This document shows, in pieces, positions 9,303 to 19,585 of a stretch of DNA of 64,000 nt. A program made the position numbers and the translations under genes. The stretch covers positions 1-64,000 of the forward strand of contig CACDYK010000003.1 of assembly GCA_902556905.1 (NCBI GenBank), written 5' to 3'. The notes beneath the pieces were generated by a model, which was not told the origin of the DNA, searched no databases, and was given only the letters and a program-made list of their open reading frames with translations. Within the stretch, counting starts at the first letter, position 1; the number at the start of each line of letters is the position of its first letter. The stretch comes from an uncultured Pelagibacteraceae bacterium (GTDB lineage Bacteria; Pseudomonadota; Alphaproteobacteria; Pelagibacterales; Pelagibacteraceae).

Positions 9303-10098
9303 ATCTTTGCCAGATTGACCTTTCGTCTAAAATATTGGCTAATTGATCTACTTGATTATTGGATGAAGAAAGTTTTTGACTTAACCAACCTTTAGATTTT
9401 TCAAATTTTTTAATAACAACATCATTTCCAAATTTTTCTTTAAGAACTTGATGAGCATCTCCTAATCCATCTATTAACCCTAAATCTTTAGCTTTGCTTC
9501 CTGACCAAAATTCTCCAGAAAAAAGTTCTACTTCAGATTTATTTAACTTTGATCCTCTACTTTTTTCAACTAAATCAATAAAATCTTTATGTAAATCTAG
9601 CTGAATATTTTTTAATCTTTCTATGTCCTCATTTTTTTCTTCTAAAAAAGGATCTAAAGTACTTTTGTTTTTCCCTGCTGTGTGAACTCTTCTTTCAACA
9701 CCAATTTTTTTTATTAACTCTGTAAATCCAAAAGAAGAATAGATAACTCCTATTGAACCAATTATTGAACTCGAATTTGCATAAATTTCATCTCCAGCAC
9801 ATGAAATTAAATATCCACCAGATGCTGCAACATCTTCAGCAAATACAATTACTTTTTTTTTGTTATTTTTAGCTTCCTGTCTGATAAAATTGTAAATCAT
9901 GTGTGACTGAACTGGTGACCCACCTGGCGAGTTAATGGATATAGCTACACATGAAGCTTTTTTTAAAGAAAAAGCCTTTTTAATAAGCTCCTCTTGACCA
10001 GCAAAATCGATACCTTGTTTGAATTTTCCAGCATTTCCAATAACTCCATTCAATTTGATATGAGCTACGGTCTTTTTCTTTTTTAAAAAAGAGAACAT
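9292..10098 (-). CDS. sppA: S49 family signal peptide peptidase (SppA-like)
   Basis: A 268-residue peptidase of family S49, expected to degrade signal peptides left in the membrane. SINSPGGSP near residues 55-62 and [20 protein letters not shown] near 88-107 form the oxyanion/ClpP-like fold. The putative nucleophile Ser115 lies in the GSIGV motif. It is a short single-domain form without a clear N-terminal transmembrane helix, though the N-terminus ([10 protein letters not shown]) is short and basic. The SD AAGGGA lies 6 bases before the ATG. First gene of the sppA-glyQS-ppdK operon with a candidate promoter at 10139-10166. Confidence 0.9.
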   Translation of the reverse strand: MFSFLKKKKTVAHIKLNGVIGNAGKFKQGIDFAGQEELIKKAFSLKKASCVAISINSPGGSPVQSHMIYNFIRQEAKNNKKKVIVFAEDVAASGGYLISCAGDEIYANSSSIIGSIGVIYSSFGFTELIKKIGVERRVHTAGKNKSTLDPFLEEKNEDIERLKNIQLDLHKDFIDLVEKSRGSKLNKSEVELFSGEFWSGSKAKDLGLIDGLGDAHQVLKEKFGNDVVIKKFEKSKGWLSQKLSSSNNQVDQLANILDERSIWQRYGF

Positions 10099-10138
10099 TA
10101 TTATCCCTTATAGAATTATTTATTGAATATATAAATTA

Positions 10139-10166
10139 CTTATAATTGAAGAATTAGGTGCGTCAA
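10139..10166 (-). promoter_or_regulatory. candidate promoter of sppA-glyQS-ppdK
   Basis: On the minus strand TTGACG (10161-10166) and TATAAG (10139-10144) are 16 bases apart, predicting a start near 10131 and a leader of about 30 bases that includes the SD AAGGGA. It sits in the divergent gap between sppA and ispB. Good match to a housekeeping promoter, though the region is AT-rich. Confidence 0.55.
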
Positions 10167-10212
10167 TTGATAAGTAATATATAAAACTCAAATATATTAA
10201 TTTAAAATCATT

Positions 10213-11227
10213 ATGGGAACTGTAGTTCAACTCAAAAATCAAATAAACGACTCATACTTTCAACTTAAGGATTCTGTTGAGGACAAACTAATTCTCACTG
10301 AAGAAAAGATAAAATCAAAATTAACAAGCGATGTTGAATTAGTACAAAAAATGACCGATTATCACATTCAAACTGGTGGAAAGAGATTAAGGGCCCTATT
10401 AACTCTTGGGTCTGCAAAATTATGTGGGTACTCTAAAGGCTCAAGAGATATTAATTTGGCAGCTTGTGTTGAATTAATTCATAGCGCAACTTTAATGCAT
10501 GATGATGTAATTGATGAAGGAACGGTAAGAAGAGGCAAAGATACATTAAATAAAGTTTGGGACAATCATTCATCAGTTTTAATTGGGGACTATTTATTAA
10601 GTCGATGTTTTGAAATGATGGTAGAGGATGGTAATTTAGAAGTTTTAAAATTATTATCATCAACTTCTTCAAAAATTGCTCAGGGAGAGGTTTTGCAGCT
10701 TCAACATAAAGGTGAAGTTGATATGCTTGAAGAAACTTATCTTAAAATCATATCAGCAAAAACTGCTGAGCTTTTTGCGGCCGCGACAAAAGTGGGTGCT
10801 ATTTTATCAAACGTTGACTCTAAAGAAAAAGATGCCCTTGAGTTCTATGGAAGAAATCTTGGATTAACTTTTCAAATTGCTGACGATACACTTGATTACA
10901 ATTCAGATTTAAAATTATTTGGTAAAAAGATAGGTCAAGATTTTTTTGAAGGTAAGATTACTTTGCCTATAATTTTACTATTTCAAAAAATAGATATTGA
11001 AGAAAAAAAATTATTAACAGAATTTTTCAAAAAAGACTCAAGAGAAAAAAATGACTTTGATAAAATAATTGTTTTGATAAAAAAAATATGAAATCATAAA
11101 TGAATGCTATCAAAAAGCTCAACATTACATCAATTTAGCTTCAAACTCTCTTACAGTATTTAAGGACTCAAAAGAAAAAACAATTCTTAAAAACCTCACT
11201 TCATTCAGTTTAGCCAGAAATTTTTAA
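10213..11227 (+). CDS. ispB: octaprenyl diphosphate synthase, interrupted by a frameshift near its 3' end
   Basis: A trans-polyprenyl diphosphate synthase making the long side chain of ubiquinone. The first Asp-rich motif is LMHDDVIDEGTVRRG (near 95-110) and the second is FQIADDTLDYNSD (near 222-234). In the first frame the protein stops at 11089-11091 after 292 residues (ending VLIKKI). The sequence then continues in the +1 frame from TAT at 11087 to TAA at 11225-11227 as YEIINECYQKAQHYINLA...SFSLARNF, exactly the kind of C-terminus the family has. A run of eight A (11079-11086) lies at the junction; seven A would restore one frame of about 337 residues. This may be a sequencing or assembly error, real decay, or polymerase slippage. 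The restored stop overlaps the pdxH stop in a shared TTAA. Confidence 0.88.
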
Positions 11228-11850
11228 GGACTTAATAAAGATTTTATCCAATTACCACTTTTATCAATTGTGTAATTTAATCTTTCATGAATTCTGTTAT
11301 CTCCATCTAGCCAAAATTCGATTCTGTTTGGTGACAAATTCCAACCAGACCAATGGCTAGGTCTTGGTACATTATCTTCATCATTAAATTTTTTTTTAAA
11401 CTCTTTAATAGAGTTTTCAAGTTCATCTCTATTTTTTAATTCTTTACTTTGTTTTGATGCCCAAGCTCCAATTCTACTATCATAACCTCGTGAATTGTAG
11501 TATTGATCAGCTACGTTGTCTTCTACTTGAGTTATCGTTCCACTAATTCTTATTTGTCTTAAAAGACTTTTCCAATGAAAACACATTGCAGCATTTGGAT
11601 TTTCTTTAAGCTCATTTCCTTTTTGACTATTTAAATTAGTATAAAATACAAATCCATTTTGATTAAACTCTTTTAATAAAACCATTCTGACTGATGGTAG
11701 ATTTTTTCCACTAGATGTTGCTAATGATAAAGCATTAGGATCATTGGGCTCTGATTTTTTTGCCTCATCCATCCAAACTTTAAACAATTCAATAGGATCA
11801 TCCAGATCTAAGAAACAATTATTGAGACCAAGTGAATTTTTTTGATTCAT
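11224..11850 (-). CDS. pdxH: pyridoxamine 5'-phosphate oxidase
   Basis: A 208-residue FMN enzyme that oxidises PNP or PMP to pyridoxal 5'-phosphate. Family blocks seen are PSVRMVLLKEF (substrate/FMN), FYTNLNSQKGNEL, CFHWKSLLRQIRISG, GAWASKQS and the C-terminal RIEFWLDGDNRIHERLNY. Length is typical. It converges on ispB, sharing a TTAA at the two stops, and diverges from aroC across 33 bases. Confidence 0.96.
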   Translation of the reverse strand: MNQKNSLGLNNCFLDLDDPIELFKVWMDEAKKSEPNDPNALSLATSSGKNLPSVRMVLLKEFNQNGFVFYTNLNSQKGNELKENPNAAMCFHWKSLLRQIRISGTITQVEDNVADQYYNSRGYDSRIGAWASKQSKELKNRDELENSIKEFKKKFNDEDNVPRPSHWSGWNLSPNRIEFWLDGDNRIHERLNYTIDKSGNWIKSLLSP

Positions 11851-11870
11851 AATTTAAACAAAATAATCTA

Positions 11871-11876
11871 TATAAT
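11871..11876 (+). promoter_or_regulatory. candidate -10 element of aroC, possible leaderless mRNA
   Basis: TATAAT lies 7 bases before the aroC ATG at 11884, in a 33-base divergent gap. If used, transcription would start at or next to the ATG, giving a leaderless or nearly leaderless message. No convincing -35 is visible at the right distance, and TATAAT is common by chance in this DNA. Confidence 0.3.
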
Positions 11877-11883
11877 ATAAATA

Positions 11884-12966
11884 ATGTCATTTAATACTTT
11901 TGGAAAGCTATTTCGTTTCTCAACTTGGGGAGAATCTCACGGACCTGCAATAGGCTGTATAGTCGATGGATGTCCACCCAACATTAGCATTAAAGAACAA
12001 GATATCCAGGTAGAACTGGATAAAAGAAAACCAGGACAATCAAAATTTACAACTCAACGTAAAGAAGATGATAAAGTTCAAATTTTGTCTGGTGTGTTTG
12101 AAGGAAAAACAACTGGTACTCCTATATCGCTCATAATTTACAACAAAGATATGAGATCTAAAGATTACGGAAACATAAAAGATAAATTTAGACCAGGACA
12201 TGCTGATTTAACTTATTTTAAAAAATATGGAATTAGAGATTATAGAGGTGGAGGAAGATCCTCTGCTAGAGAAACTGCAGCTCGTGTTGTAGCTGGTGCA
12301 ATAGCTAAATTAGTTCTACAGAATAAGTTAGGTAAAAAGTTTAAGGTTATAGGAGCAGTAACTCAATTAGGAATATTAGGTTGTGATACAAATCAATGGG
12401 ACGATAAAGTAATCACAAAAAATCCATTTTTTTGTCCAGATAAATCAATGATTAAACTTTGGGAAAAATATTTATTAAATGTAAGAAAGTCTGGATCTTC
12501 TTGTGGAGCTGTAATTGAAATAAGAGCAAGAGGAGTACCTGCTGGATTAGGTGCCCCAATATATTCAAAACTAGACTCTGATATTGCTTCAGGTTTAATG
12601 AGTATTAATGCTGTTAAAGGAGTAAACATTGGATCTGGTATGAACTCAGCCCAATTAAGCGGTGAACAAAACTCAGACGAAATTTCTCAAAAAGGTAAAA
12701 AGTTAAAATTTAACTCTAATAATGCTGGGGGAATCTTGGGTGGCATATCAAGTGGTCAAGAAATTATTGCCTCATTTGCTGTTAAACCCACTTCATCAAT
12801 TTTAACAACGAGAAAAACAATTAATAAATTTGGAAAAAACACAACTATATCTGTTAAAGGAAGACATGACCCTTGTGTAGGTATAAGAGCTGTTCCTGTG
12901 GGTGAAGCAATGATGAGTTGTGTTTTATTAGATCATTATTTAATGCACAAAGCTCAGTGTAGTTAA
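11884..12966 (+). CDS. aroC: chorismate synthase
   Basis: A 360-residue enzyme of the final shikimate step, converting EPSP to chorismate with reduced FMN. The N-terminus [20 protein letters not shown] matches the signature, with the catalytic His in [25 protein letters not shown] (near 95-114) with [14 protein letters not shown] is diagnostic, as is the C-terminal [18 protein letters not shown]. Full length. No clear SD precedes the ATG; see the candidate -10 just upstream. Confidence 0.98.
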   Translation: MSFNTFGKLFRFSTWGESHGPAIGCIVDGCPPNISIKEQDIQVELDKRKPGQSKFTTQRKEDDKVQILSGVFEGKTTGTPISLIIYNKDMRSKDYGNIKDKFRPGHADLTYFKKYGIRDYRGGGRSSARETAARVVAGAIAKLVLQNKLGKKFKVIGAVTQLGILGCDTNQWDDKVITKNPFFCPDKSMIKLWEKYLLNVRKSGSSCGAVIEIRARGVPAGLGAPIYSKLDSDIASGLMSINAVKGVNIGSGMNSAQLSGEQNSDEISQKGKKLKFNSNNAGGILGGISSGQEIIASFAVKPTSSILTTRKTINKFGKNTTISVKGRHDPCVGIRAVPVGEAMMSCVLLDHYLMHKAQCS

Positions 12967-12973
12967 AACTATT

Positions 12974-14887
12974 TTAATTTTTAACAACCTTAATTGAGTC
13001 TTTCGTAAACAAAATATCTAAAACTTTCTTTGAAATTTGTGAGGCATTTAAGCCAGCTATGTCATACATTTTCTTAGGATTATCTTGTTCGATAAAAGTA
13101 TCAGGTAGTGTCATTGCCCTAAACTTCAATCCTTTGTCAAAAATTCCTTTTTCAGCTAATAAATTTTTAACATGAGAACCAAAACCCCCTATTGACCCTT
13201 CTTCAATAGTGATCATTACTTCGTGTTGTCTTGCACATTTCAAAATAAGTTCTTGGTCTAAAGGTTTGGCAAATCTAGCATCAACAATTGTTACAGATAC
13301 GCCTTTATTCTTTAATTCCTCAGCTGATGATTTGCATTCTTCAAGCCTAGTTCCCAGACTTAAAATACAAACTTGATTTCCTTCTTGAACTACTTTTCCT
13401 TTACCTATTTCAATCTTTTCCTCAATTGAAGGTAGATCAAGACCCACTCCTGTTCCTCTAGGATATCTGATTGCACATGGTTTATCGTTAATATCCACAG
13501 ATGTATTAATCATTTTTACTAACTCAACCTCATCACTTGCTGCCATTACAATAAAATTGGGTAAAGTTGATAAGTATGTAATATCAAATGAGCCAGCATG
13601 TGTGGAACCGTCTGCACCTACTAGACCTGCTCTGTCTATAGCAAACCTTACGGGTAAACTTTGAATAGCTACATCATGTACTACTTGATCATAAGCTCTT
13701 TGAAGAAACGTAGAATAAATTGCTGCATAAGGTTTATAACCCTCTGTAGCTAGACCAGCCGCGAAAGTTACAGCATGCTGTTCTGCTATACCAACATCAA
13801 ACATTCTTTTAGGAAATTCTTTTCCAAAAATATCCATACCTGTTCCACCAGGCATTGCAGCTGTAATTCCAACAATTTTACTATCTTTTTGAGCATGTTT
13901 AACCAAAGTATTTGCAAATACTTTTGTATAGGCTGGAAGATTGCTTCCACTTTTAACTTGTTCACCCGTTTTCACATTGAATTTTGAAACACCGTGGTAA
14001 TGATCTGATGCTTTTTCTGCATAAGAATAGCCTTTACCTTTTTGTGTTTTTATATGGATCATAATTGGTCCTTCATGTTTAGAGTCCCTTGCATTTTTAA
14101 GAATAGGAATAAGACTATCTAAATCATGACCATCAATTGGACCTGCATAATAAAAACCTAATGAATTGAATAACGTGCCCCCTGTAACGGCTGATCGTAG
14201 AAAATCCTCAGCTTTACCAGCTTTTGCACTAAATCGTTTTGAAAATGAGGACATTATCAATTTAATAGTTTCTCTCAGACTAAAATAAATTTTTCCTGTT
14301 AATAACTTTGCTAGATAAGTTCTCATAGCACCTACTGGTTTTGCAATTGACATATCGTTATCATTTAAAATAACAATCATTTTTGTTTTTGATGCTCCGG
14401 CATTATTCATGGCTTCATAAGCCATTCCTGCACTAATCGCGCCGTCTCCAATTACAGCAACTACATTAGAGGATTTATTTGACAATTTATTTGCTTCAGT
14501 AATTCCTAGTGCTGAAGATATTGATGTTGAACTATGAGCAGCACCAAAGGGATCGTATTCGCTTTCTGATCTTTTTGTAAATCCTGACAAACCATTTCCT
14601 TGTCTTAAAGATTTAATCTTATTTTTTCTTCCAGTTAAAATTTTATGTGGATAAGATTGATGTCCTACATCCCAAATCAATTTGTCATTAGGTGTGTCAA
14701 AAACATAATGAAGAGCAACAGTTAGCTCTACCACTCCTAAACCTGCACCCAAATGTCCTCCGGTTTCAGAAACTGCACTGATCATTTCCTCTCTAACTTC
14801 ATCAGAAACTCTTTGCAAATCATCTTCTGATAGCTTTCTTAAATCAGATGGAAAATTTATATTGTCTAAAAATTTATAATTTTTCAC
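12974..14887 (-). CDS. dxs: 1-deoxy-D-xylulose-5-phosphate synthase
   Basis: A 637-residue thiamine-diphosphate enzyme that condenses pyruvate and glyceraldehyde 3-phosphate, the entry of the MEP isoprenoid pathway. It has [20 protein letters not shown] near 43-62, the TPP-binding [20 protein letters not shown] near 143-162, and [18 protein letters not shown] in the pyrimidine domain. The C-terminal transketolase domain is intact. Its ATG overlaps the ispA stop by one base, so xseB-ispA-dxs form one unit that pairs the precursor-forming and chain-elongating steps. Confidence 0.98.
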   Translation of the reverse strand: MKNYKFLDNINFPSDLRKLSEDDLQRVSDEVREEMISAVSETGGHLGAGLGVVELTVALHYVFDTPNDKLIWDVGHQSYPHKILTGRKNKIKSLRQGNGLSGFTKRSESEYDPFGAAHSSTSISSALGITEANKLSNKSSNVVAVIGDGAISAGMAYEAMNNAGASKTKMIVILNDNDMSIAKPVGAMRTYLAKLLTGKIYFSLRETIKLIMSSFSKRFSAKAGKAEDFLRSAVTGGTLFNSLGFYYAGPIDGHDLDSLIPILKNARDSKHEGPIMIHIKTQKGKGYSYAEKASDHYHGVSKFNVKTGEQVKSGSNLPAYTKVFANTLVKHAQKDSKIVGITAAMPGGTGMDIFGKEFPKRMFDVGIAEQHAVTFAAGLATEGYKPYAAIYSTFLQRAYDQVVHDVAIQSLPVRFAIDRAGLVGADGSTHAGSFDITYLSTLPNFIVMAASDEVELVKMINTSVDINDKPCAIRYPRGTGVGLDLPSIEEKIEIGKGKVVQEGNQVCILSLGTRLEECKSSAEELKNKGVSVTIVDARFAKPLDQELILKCARQHEVMITIEEGSIGGFGSHVKNLLAEKGIFDKGLKFRAMTLPDTFIEQDNPKKMYDIAGLNASQISKKVLDILFTKDSIKVVKN

Positions 14888-15759
14888 TACTTCTCTCTAT
14901 ACAAAATATAGTTCAATGTTTCTCTTATATATTTAGAACTTGTACCGTATTTTTTTAAATTTTTATTTATTTTTAAAATAATTCTATCACAATATTGAAT
15001 TGCATTCATATAACCTAACAAACTTATTAATGTGGCTTTACCTTTTTTTTGATCTTTTCCTGTTTTTTTTCCAGCTATTTTAGAACTTCCTTTAAAATCA
15101 ATTAGATCATCAGCTATTTGAAATAATAAACCTATATCAGAACCAATATTTTCAAAAAATTTAATTCCTTTGATATTTTTTTTTTTAATAATTGCAGGTG
15201 CAGCACAACAAAAACTAAATAACTTTCCTGTTTTTTTAATTTCCATTTCTATAATCTTATTTTTAGATATTTTTTTTTTTTCGTAACTTAGATCTAGATA
15301 TTGACCACCTGCTATACCTAAATGACCTGAGCATTCAGATAATTTCTTTATTAAATTAATCTTGGTTTTTTCACTTATTTTTAAAGAAGGACTTGATAAA
15401 ATTTCAAATGCCATTGTAAGTAATGAGTTTCCTGCAAGGACTGCTGTAGACTCACCAAACTTAATGTGTGCAGATGGTTTTCCTCTTCTAATTTTATCAT
15501 TATCCATACACGGTAAATCATCATGAATTAGAGAATAAGCATGAATACATTCTACAGCAGCGCCAATAGCAATTAATGTTTTATAATCTATTGTTAGTAA
15601 TGAGCCAATATCAATCAAAATTTTAGATCTAATTTTTTTTCCACCAGGAAATAAGCCATACTTCATGGCTGGAAGTAATTTAGAATTATTCTGCTTGTTA
15701 AGAAACTTTTTTAGAAAAATGTTTGTATCATTTGCAATCTTATTAAGCTTGGTTTTCAT
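14887..15759 (-). CDS. ispA: short-chain polyprenyl diphosphate synthase (farnesyl/geranylgeranyl type)
   Basis: A 290-residue trans-prenyltransferase condensing IPP with allylic diphosphates. The first Asp-rich motif is [20 protein letters not shown], with the two-residue insertion typical of bacterial FPP synthase; the second is [22 protein letters not shown] near residue 40 binds IPP. FPP is the likely product, but GGPP cannot be excluded from sequence. It overlaps xseB upstream by 4 bases and dxs downstream by one base. Confidence 0.93.
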   Translation of the reverse strand: MKTKLNKIANDTNIFLKKFLNKQNNSKLLPAMKYGLFPGGKKIRSKILIDIGSLLTIDYKTLIAIGAAVECIHAYSLIHDDLPCMDNDKIRRGKPSAHIKFGESTAVLAGNSLLTMAFEILSSPSLKISEKTKINLIKKLSECSGHLGIAGGQYLDLSYEKKKISKNKIIEMEIKKTGKLFSFCCAAPAIIKKKNIKGIKFFENIGSDIGLLFQIADDLIDFKGSSKIAGKKTGKDQKKGKATLISLLGYMNAIQYCDRIILKINKNLKKYGTSSKYIRETLNYILYREK

Positions 15760-15992
15760 TTTTTTTTAATAATTTCTTTAACTTTTTTATTAGTTTCTTC
15801 ACCTATGGATCTAAAACTTTTATTAAATTTTTTTTCAATAATACTATTTAACTTCAACAATTGTTGGTAACTTTCAACAGAATTATTTAGATCTTTTTCA
15901 TTTTCCAAAGACTCTAATATTTGATTTGCTAGGTCTGTCAGCTCTTCAAGGGTACTATCGTTATTATCAGGTAGTAAATTTTTATCTTTCAT
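15756..15992 (-). CDS. xseB: exodeoxyribonuclease VII small subunit
   Basis: A 78-residue helical protein with the XseB pattern: LEELTDLANQILESLENEKD, then a YQQLLKLNSIIEKKF segment. It associates with XseA to make a single-strand exonuclease. Position before ispA-dxs is the classical xseB-ispA-dxs order. It diverges from the next gene across only 20 bases. The match is to a short and variable family but the context is strong. Confidence 0.88.
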   Translation of the reverse strand: MKDKNLLPDNNDSTLEELTDLANQILESLENEKDLNNSVESYQQLLKLNSIIEKKFNKSFRSIGEETNKKVKEIIKKK

Positions 15993-16012
15993 ATAATAAT
16001 AATTATTAATAC

Positions 16013-16945
16013 ATGAAATCTATTCAATCAAATATCAAAAAAGCTAAACAATATTTAGATAAAAATGATTGTGTGGCTGTTCCCACTGAAACTGTATATG
16101 GATTAGCTGGAAATGCTTATTCAGACGTATCTGTAAAGAGAATATTTAAATTAAAAAAAAGACCCTCAAACAACCCTTTAATTGTTCACTATTCAGATAT
16201 TGATAAACTTAAAAATGATTGTGTTATTAATGATAATTTTATAGAGCTGTATAATAAATTTTCTCCTGGACCAATTACATTTATCTTAAAATTAAAAAAA
16301 ATTTCTAAAATTTCTAAATTTGTGACTAATAAACAAAATAGCCTTGCTGTTCGTTTTCCCAAACATCCTTTATTTAAAAAACTTCTTAAAAGTTTGGATT
16401 ATCCATTAGCCGCTCCAAGTGCAAATATATCAACTAGATTAAGCTCTGTTAAAGCAGCTGACGTTATTGAAGAGTTTGGATCAAAAATTAAATATATTTT
16501 AGACGGAGGAAAATGTCAGATTGGTTTAGAGTCAACAATTATCAATCTTTTAGGAAAACCAACAATACTTAGATTTGGCGGGTTGGATGTTTCAAAAATA
16601 GAAAAAATATTAAAAAAAAAAGTTTTAATAAAAACTAATTCAAAGAAAAAAATTGCTCCTGGTCAATTTCCATTACATTACTCTCCTGGTATTCCATTAA
16701 GAATAAATGCTAAAAAACCAAAAAAAGATGAAGCTTTTGTATTAGTAAAAAAAAGAAAAACTACGTTTAAAAATTATTACCATTTAAGTAAAAATAATAA
16801 TCTCTATCAATCTGCTAAAAATCTATACTCATTACTGAGAAAAATTAAAAAAGATGGTTATAAAATGATTGCAGTTGAAAAAATTCAAAACAAAGGCATT
16901 GGCAAAACAATAAATGATAGACTCAACAGGGCCTCGAAATATTAA
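16013..16945 (+). CDS. tsaC: L-threonylcarbamoyladenylate synthase (Sua5/YrdC)
   Basis: A 310-residue Sua5-type enzyme making threonylcarbamoyl-AMP from Thr, bicarbonate and ATP for the t6A37 modification of ANN-decoding tRNAs. The YrdC domain covers roughly residues 8-190: VAVPTETVYGLAGNA, KRPSNNPLIVHY, GPITFILKL and the SANIS motif. A C-terminal Sua5 domain begins at APGQFPLHYSPGIPL near 217. The start ATG lies 20 bases from the divergent xseB start; TATAAT at 15992-15997 would give a leader of about 9 bases. The next gene begins at the base after its stop. Confidence 0.93.
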   Translation: MKSIQSNIKKAKQYLDKNDCVAVPTETVYGLAGNAYSDVSVKRIFKLKKRPSNNPLIVHYSDIDKLKNDCVINDNFIELYNKFSPGPITFILKLKKISKISKFVTNKQNSLAVRFPKHPLFKKLLKSLDYPLAAPSANISTRLSSVKAADVIEEFGSKIKYILDGGKCQIGLESTIINLLGKPTILRFGGLDVSKIEKILKKKVLIKTNSKKKIAPGQFPLHYSPGIPLRINAKKPKKDEAFVLVKKRKTTFKNYYHLSKNNNLYQSAKNLYSLLRKIKKDGYKMIAVEKIQNKGIGKTINDRLNRASKY

Positions 16946-17683
16946 ATGTCAAATTCAATTGAAGTAATTAATTTATCTAAATGTTATAAGTCAAAACAAG
17001 CTGTAAATAATATAAGCTTTAAAATTAACGAAAATGAAATTGTTGGCTTATTAGGGCCAAATGGATGTGGAAAAACCACTACAATTGGAATGATGCTTGG
17101 CTTGTTAAAGCCAACAAGCGGACAAGTTTTAATTAATGGAATAGATATTGAAAAGAATAAGATTTCTCTTCTTCATAAAATGAATTTTATTTCGCCATAT
17201 ATAGAATTACCAAAAAAACTTACTGTAAGACAAAATTTAGTAGTCTACGGAAAATTGTATAATGTAAATAACTTAAATGCACAAATTGATTATTTATCTA
17301 ATAAATTAAGATTAAATAAACTACTAGATAATATCACAGGAGAGCTTTCTTCGGGGCAAAAAAATAGAGTAAGTTTAGCCAAAGCGTTAATTAATAATCC
17401 CACTGTACTTTTGCTTGATGAACCTACTGCGTCTTTAGATCCTGAGACTGGAGATTTTGTTAGAACTTTTTTAGAAAATTATAAAAAAGAAAATAAAATA
17501 TCAGTATTACTGGCTTCACATAATATGGATGAGGTTAAAAGGCTATGTAGCTCTGTTTTAATGATGAAGGGTGGTGTAATAGTAGATAGTGGTACCCCTG
17601 ATCATTTAATAAGTAAACATGGAAGAACAAATTTAGAAGAAGTTTTTTTAGAACTTGTAAGAAATAAAAATGAATTTAACTAG
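16946..17683 (+). CDS. ABC transporter ATP-binding protein
   Basis: A 245-residue ABC ATPase. Walker A is GPNGCGKTTT near residues 35-44, the signature is LSSGQKNRVSLAKAL, and Walker B is VLLLDEPTASLDP, followed by SHNMDEVKRLC (switch His). The C-terminus ends TNLEEVFLELVRNK, as in CcmA/NodI-type exporters. It overlaps the permease gene by 14 bases. The pair looks like an ABC-2 type exporter; the cargo cannot be told from sequence. Confidence 0.95.
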   Translation: MSNSIEVINLSKCYKSKQAVNNISFKINENEIVGLLGPNGCGKTTTIGMMLGLLKPTSGQVLINGIDIEKNKISLLHKMNFISPYIELPKKLTVRQNLVVYGKLYNVNNLNAQIDYLSNKLRLNKLLDNITGELSSGQKNRVSLAKALINNPTVLLLDEPTASLDPETGDFVRTFLENYKKENKISVLLASHNMDEVKRLCSSVLMMKGGVIVDSGTPDHLISKHGRTNLEEVFLELVRNKNEFN

Positions 17684-18461
17684 AATATATGGTCTTTTTT
17701 TAAGACACTTCTACTTAATCACAAGATCATTTCCAAGAATTTTGGATTTAATTTACTGGCCAACTATTCAAATCACACTATGGGGTTTTATTTCAAATTT
17801 TTTTGCTGATCATAGCACCTACTATACTGGCGCTGTAGGGGTGATACTTTCTTGTGCAATTCTCTACGATTTTTTATTTAGAACAAGTATTGGGTTTAAC
17901 ATGCTATTTTTAGAGGAAATTTGGAGTAGAAATTTTACCAACTTATTTATAGCTCCAATGAAAATTAGCGAAATTATTGTATCACTTGTTTTTACTGCTT
18001 TGATTAGAGCTCTAATTGGTTTAGTCCCAGCAATATTATTAACATCTCCTATATTTGGAATTTCTTTGTTAGATTTAGGTTTGCCTTTGGCATTTCTTTT
18101 TTTAAGTTTATATGTTTTTGGAATTACATTAGGTTTGTTTGTTTCTGCGGGATTGTTAAGATTTGGTCCATCTTTTGAAAATATTGCATGGTCAACAATG
18201 TTTTTGCTAGCACCTTTTGGATGCATCTATTACCCGGTTGAAACTTTGCCAGAAATATTTCAATCTATAGCTTACGCTCTTCCGTTAGTTTATATCTTTG
18301 AAGAAACAAGAAATATCTTAGTCAATCAATCTGTAAATTATAAAAATATCATTCAGGCTCTTTATTTGAACGGTGGATATCTAATTGTTGCAGTATCGAT
18401 ATTTTATTATTCTTTTGATAAAGCTAGAGAGAAAGGAACTTTAATTAACATCGGTGAATAA
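17670..18461 (+). CDS. ABC-2 type transporter permease
   Basis: A 263-residue integral membrane protein with about six hydrophobic segments (near residues 30-50, 55-78, 100-125, 134-157, 168-190 and 235-255) and the ABC-2 layout typical of NodJ/YadH-like permeases. The conserved central PFGCIYYPVETLPEIFQ loop precedes the last segment. It is translated from an ATG inside the end of the ATPase gene and forms a half-exporter pair with it. Substrate unknown. It ends 2 bases before the tRNA-Arg gene on the opposite strand. Confidence 0.92.
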   Translation: MNLTRIYGLFLRHFYLITRSFPRILDLIYWPTIQITLWGFISNFFADHSTYYTGAVGVILSCAILYDFLFRTSIGFNMLFLEEIWSRNFTNLFIAPMKISEIIVSLVFTALIRALIGLVPAILLTSPIFGISLLDLGLPLAFLFLSLYVFGITLGLFVSAGLLRFGPSFENIAWSTMFLLAPFGCIYYPVETLPEIFQSIAYALPLVYIFEETRNILVNQSVNYKNIIQALYLNGGYLIVAVSIFYYSFDKAREKGTLINIGE

Positions 18462-18463
18462 AT

Positions 18464-18540
18464 TGGCGCGCCTGCTAGGAGTCGAACCCAGAACCTCCTG
18501 ATCCGAAGTCAGGCGCTCTATCCAGTTGAGCTACAAGCGC
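18464..18540 (-). tRNA. tRNA-Arg (anticodon UCG)
   Basis: A 77-base cloverleaf on the minus strand with CCA encoded. The acceptor stem GCGCTTG/CAGGCGC is followed by discriminator G. The anticodon stem CCTGA/TCAGG encloses loop CTTCGGA, giving anticodon UCG, which reads CGA and perhaps CGG. The T arm contains GGTTCGACTCC. It lies tail-to-tail with the ABC permease and head-to-head with rluD, 23 bases from its ATG, so its promoter must overlap rluD. Confidence 0.97.
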
Positions 18541-18563
18541 ATATAGTATTAATATTACATTTT

Positions 18564-19544
18564 ATGGAAAAAAACATTAATTTTATAGTTGAAGAAAACG
18601 AAAATAATCTAAGAGTTGATGTTTTAATCAACAATAGAGAAGAGCAAATTAGCCGAACTAGAATTAAAAATTTAATTCTTAAAGAAAAACTAAAACTAAA
18701 TGATGAAATCATTAAAAGTCCTTCAAAAAAAGTTTTAACTGGTGACAAATTGAGTCTTAATATTCCAGAACCTCAAGAAGCTTCACTAAAACCCTACAAC
18801 TTTAAACTAAATATAGTTCATGAAGATAATGATCTCTTAGTAATTAACAAGCCAGCTGGAATTATTATGCATCCAGGAGCTGGAAACTATGACAAGACAA
18901 TTGTTAATGCTTTAATGCATTACGATGAAAACTCACTATCAACTATTGGAGATGAACTTAGACCAGGGATTGTACATAGAATTGATAAGAATACTTCAGG
19001 TTTAGTTGTTATTGCAAAAAATAATGAAACGCATGAAAACTTATCAAAACAATTTAGCGATCATACAATCACAAGAGTATATCAACTTTTAATTTGGGGC
19101 AAACTAAGACCTTCATCTGGTAGAATTGACACTTTTATAACTCGAAGCTCAAAGAATAGACAGTTAATGGAAGTTAGTCGGTCTAAAGGTAAGCAAGCAA
19201 TTACAAATTATAAGACGATCGAAATTTTTGAAAACGATAAAACTCCAACATTAAGTTTAGTTGAGTGTAAATTAGAAACTGGAAGAACTCATCAAATTCG
19301 TGTTCATATGACTTATATGGGAAATAGTATTGTTGGAGATGATAAATATAAAAAGAAGTATAAGAAGTTAAAAAATATTGACATGGGAATAGAAAGCTCA
19401 ATTTCAAAATTAGATAGACAATTTTTGCATGCTAAAACTCTAGGATTTATTCATCCTAAAACTAATGAAGAAATGATTTTTTCCTCAATTTTGCCACAAG
19501 AACTAAATAATTTATTAAAAATGCTAAGAAATACTAGCGAATAA
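18564..19544 (+). CDS. rluD: 23S rRNA pseudouridine synthase RluD
   Basis: A 326-residue RluA-family pseudouridine synthase, probably modifying helix 69 of 23S rRNA. An N-terminal S4-like domain (residues 1-70) precedes the catalytic domain, with LVINKPAGIIMHPG near 92-105 and GIVHRIDKNTSGLVVIAKN with catalytic Asp141. KLETGRTHQIRVHM is the conserved C-terminal motif. The RluD assignment over other RluA paralogs is by length and S4 domain. Confidence 0.93.
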   Translation: MEKNINFIVEENENNLRVDVLINNREEQISRTRIKNLILKEKLKLNDEIIKSPSKKVLTGDKLSLNIPEPQEASLKPYNFKLNIVHEDNDLLVINKPAGIIMHPGAGNYDKTIVNALMHYDENSLSTIGDELRPGIVHRIDKNTSGLVVIAKNNETHENLSKQFSDHTITRVYQLLIWGKLRPSSGRIDTFITRSSKNRQLMEVSRSKGKQAITNYKTIEIFENDKTPTLSLVECKLETGRTHQIRVHMTYMGNSIVGDDKYKKKYKKLKNIDMGIESSISKLDRQFLHAKTLGFIHPKTNEEMIFSSILPQELNNLLKMLRNTSE

Positions 19545-19585
19545 ATCATTGAAAATTTAATATAGTTAATTAAATAAGTACAGCC

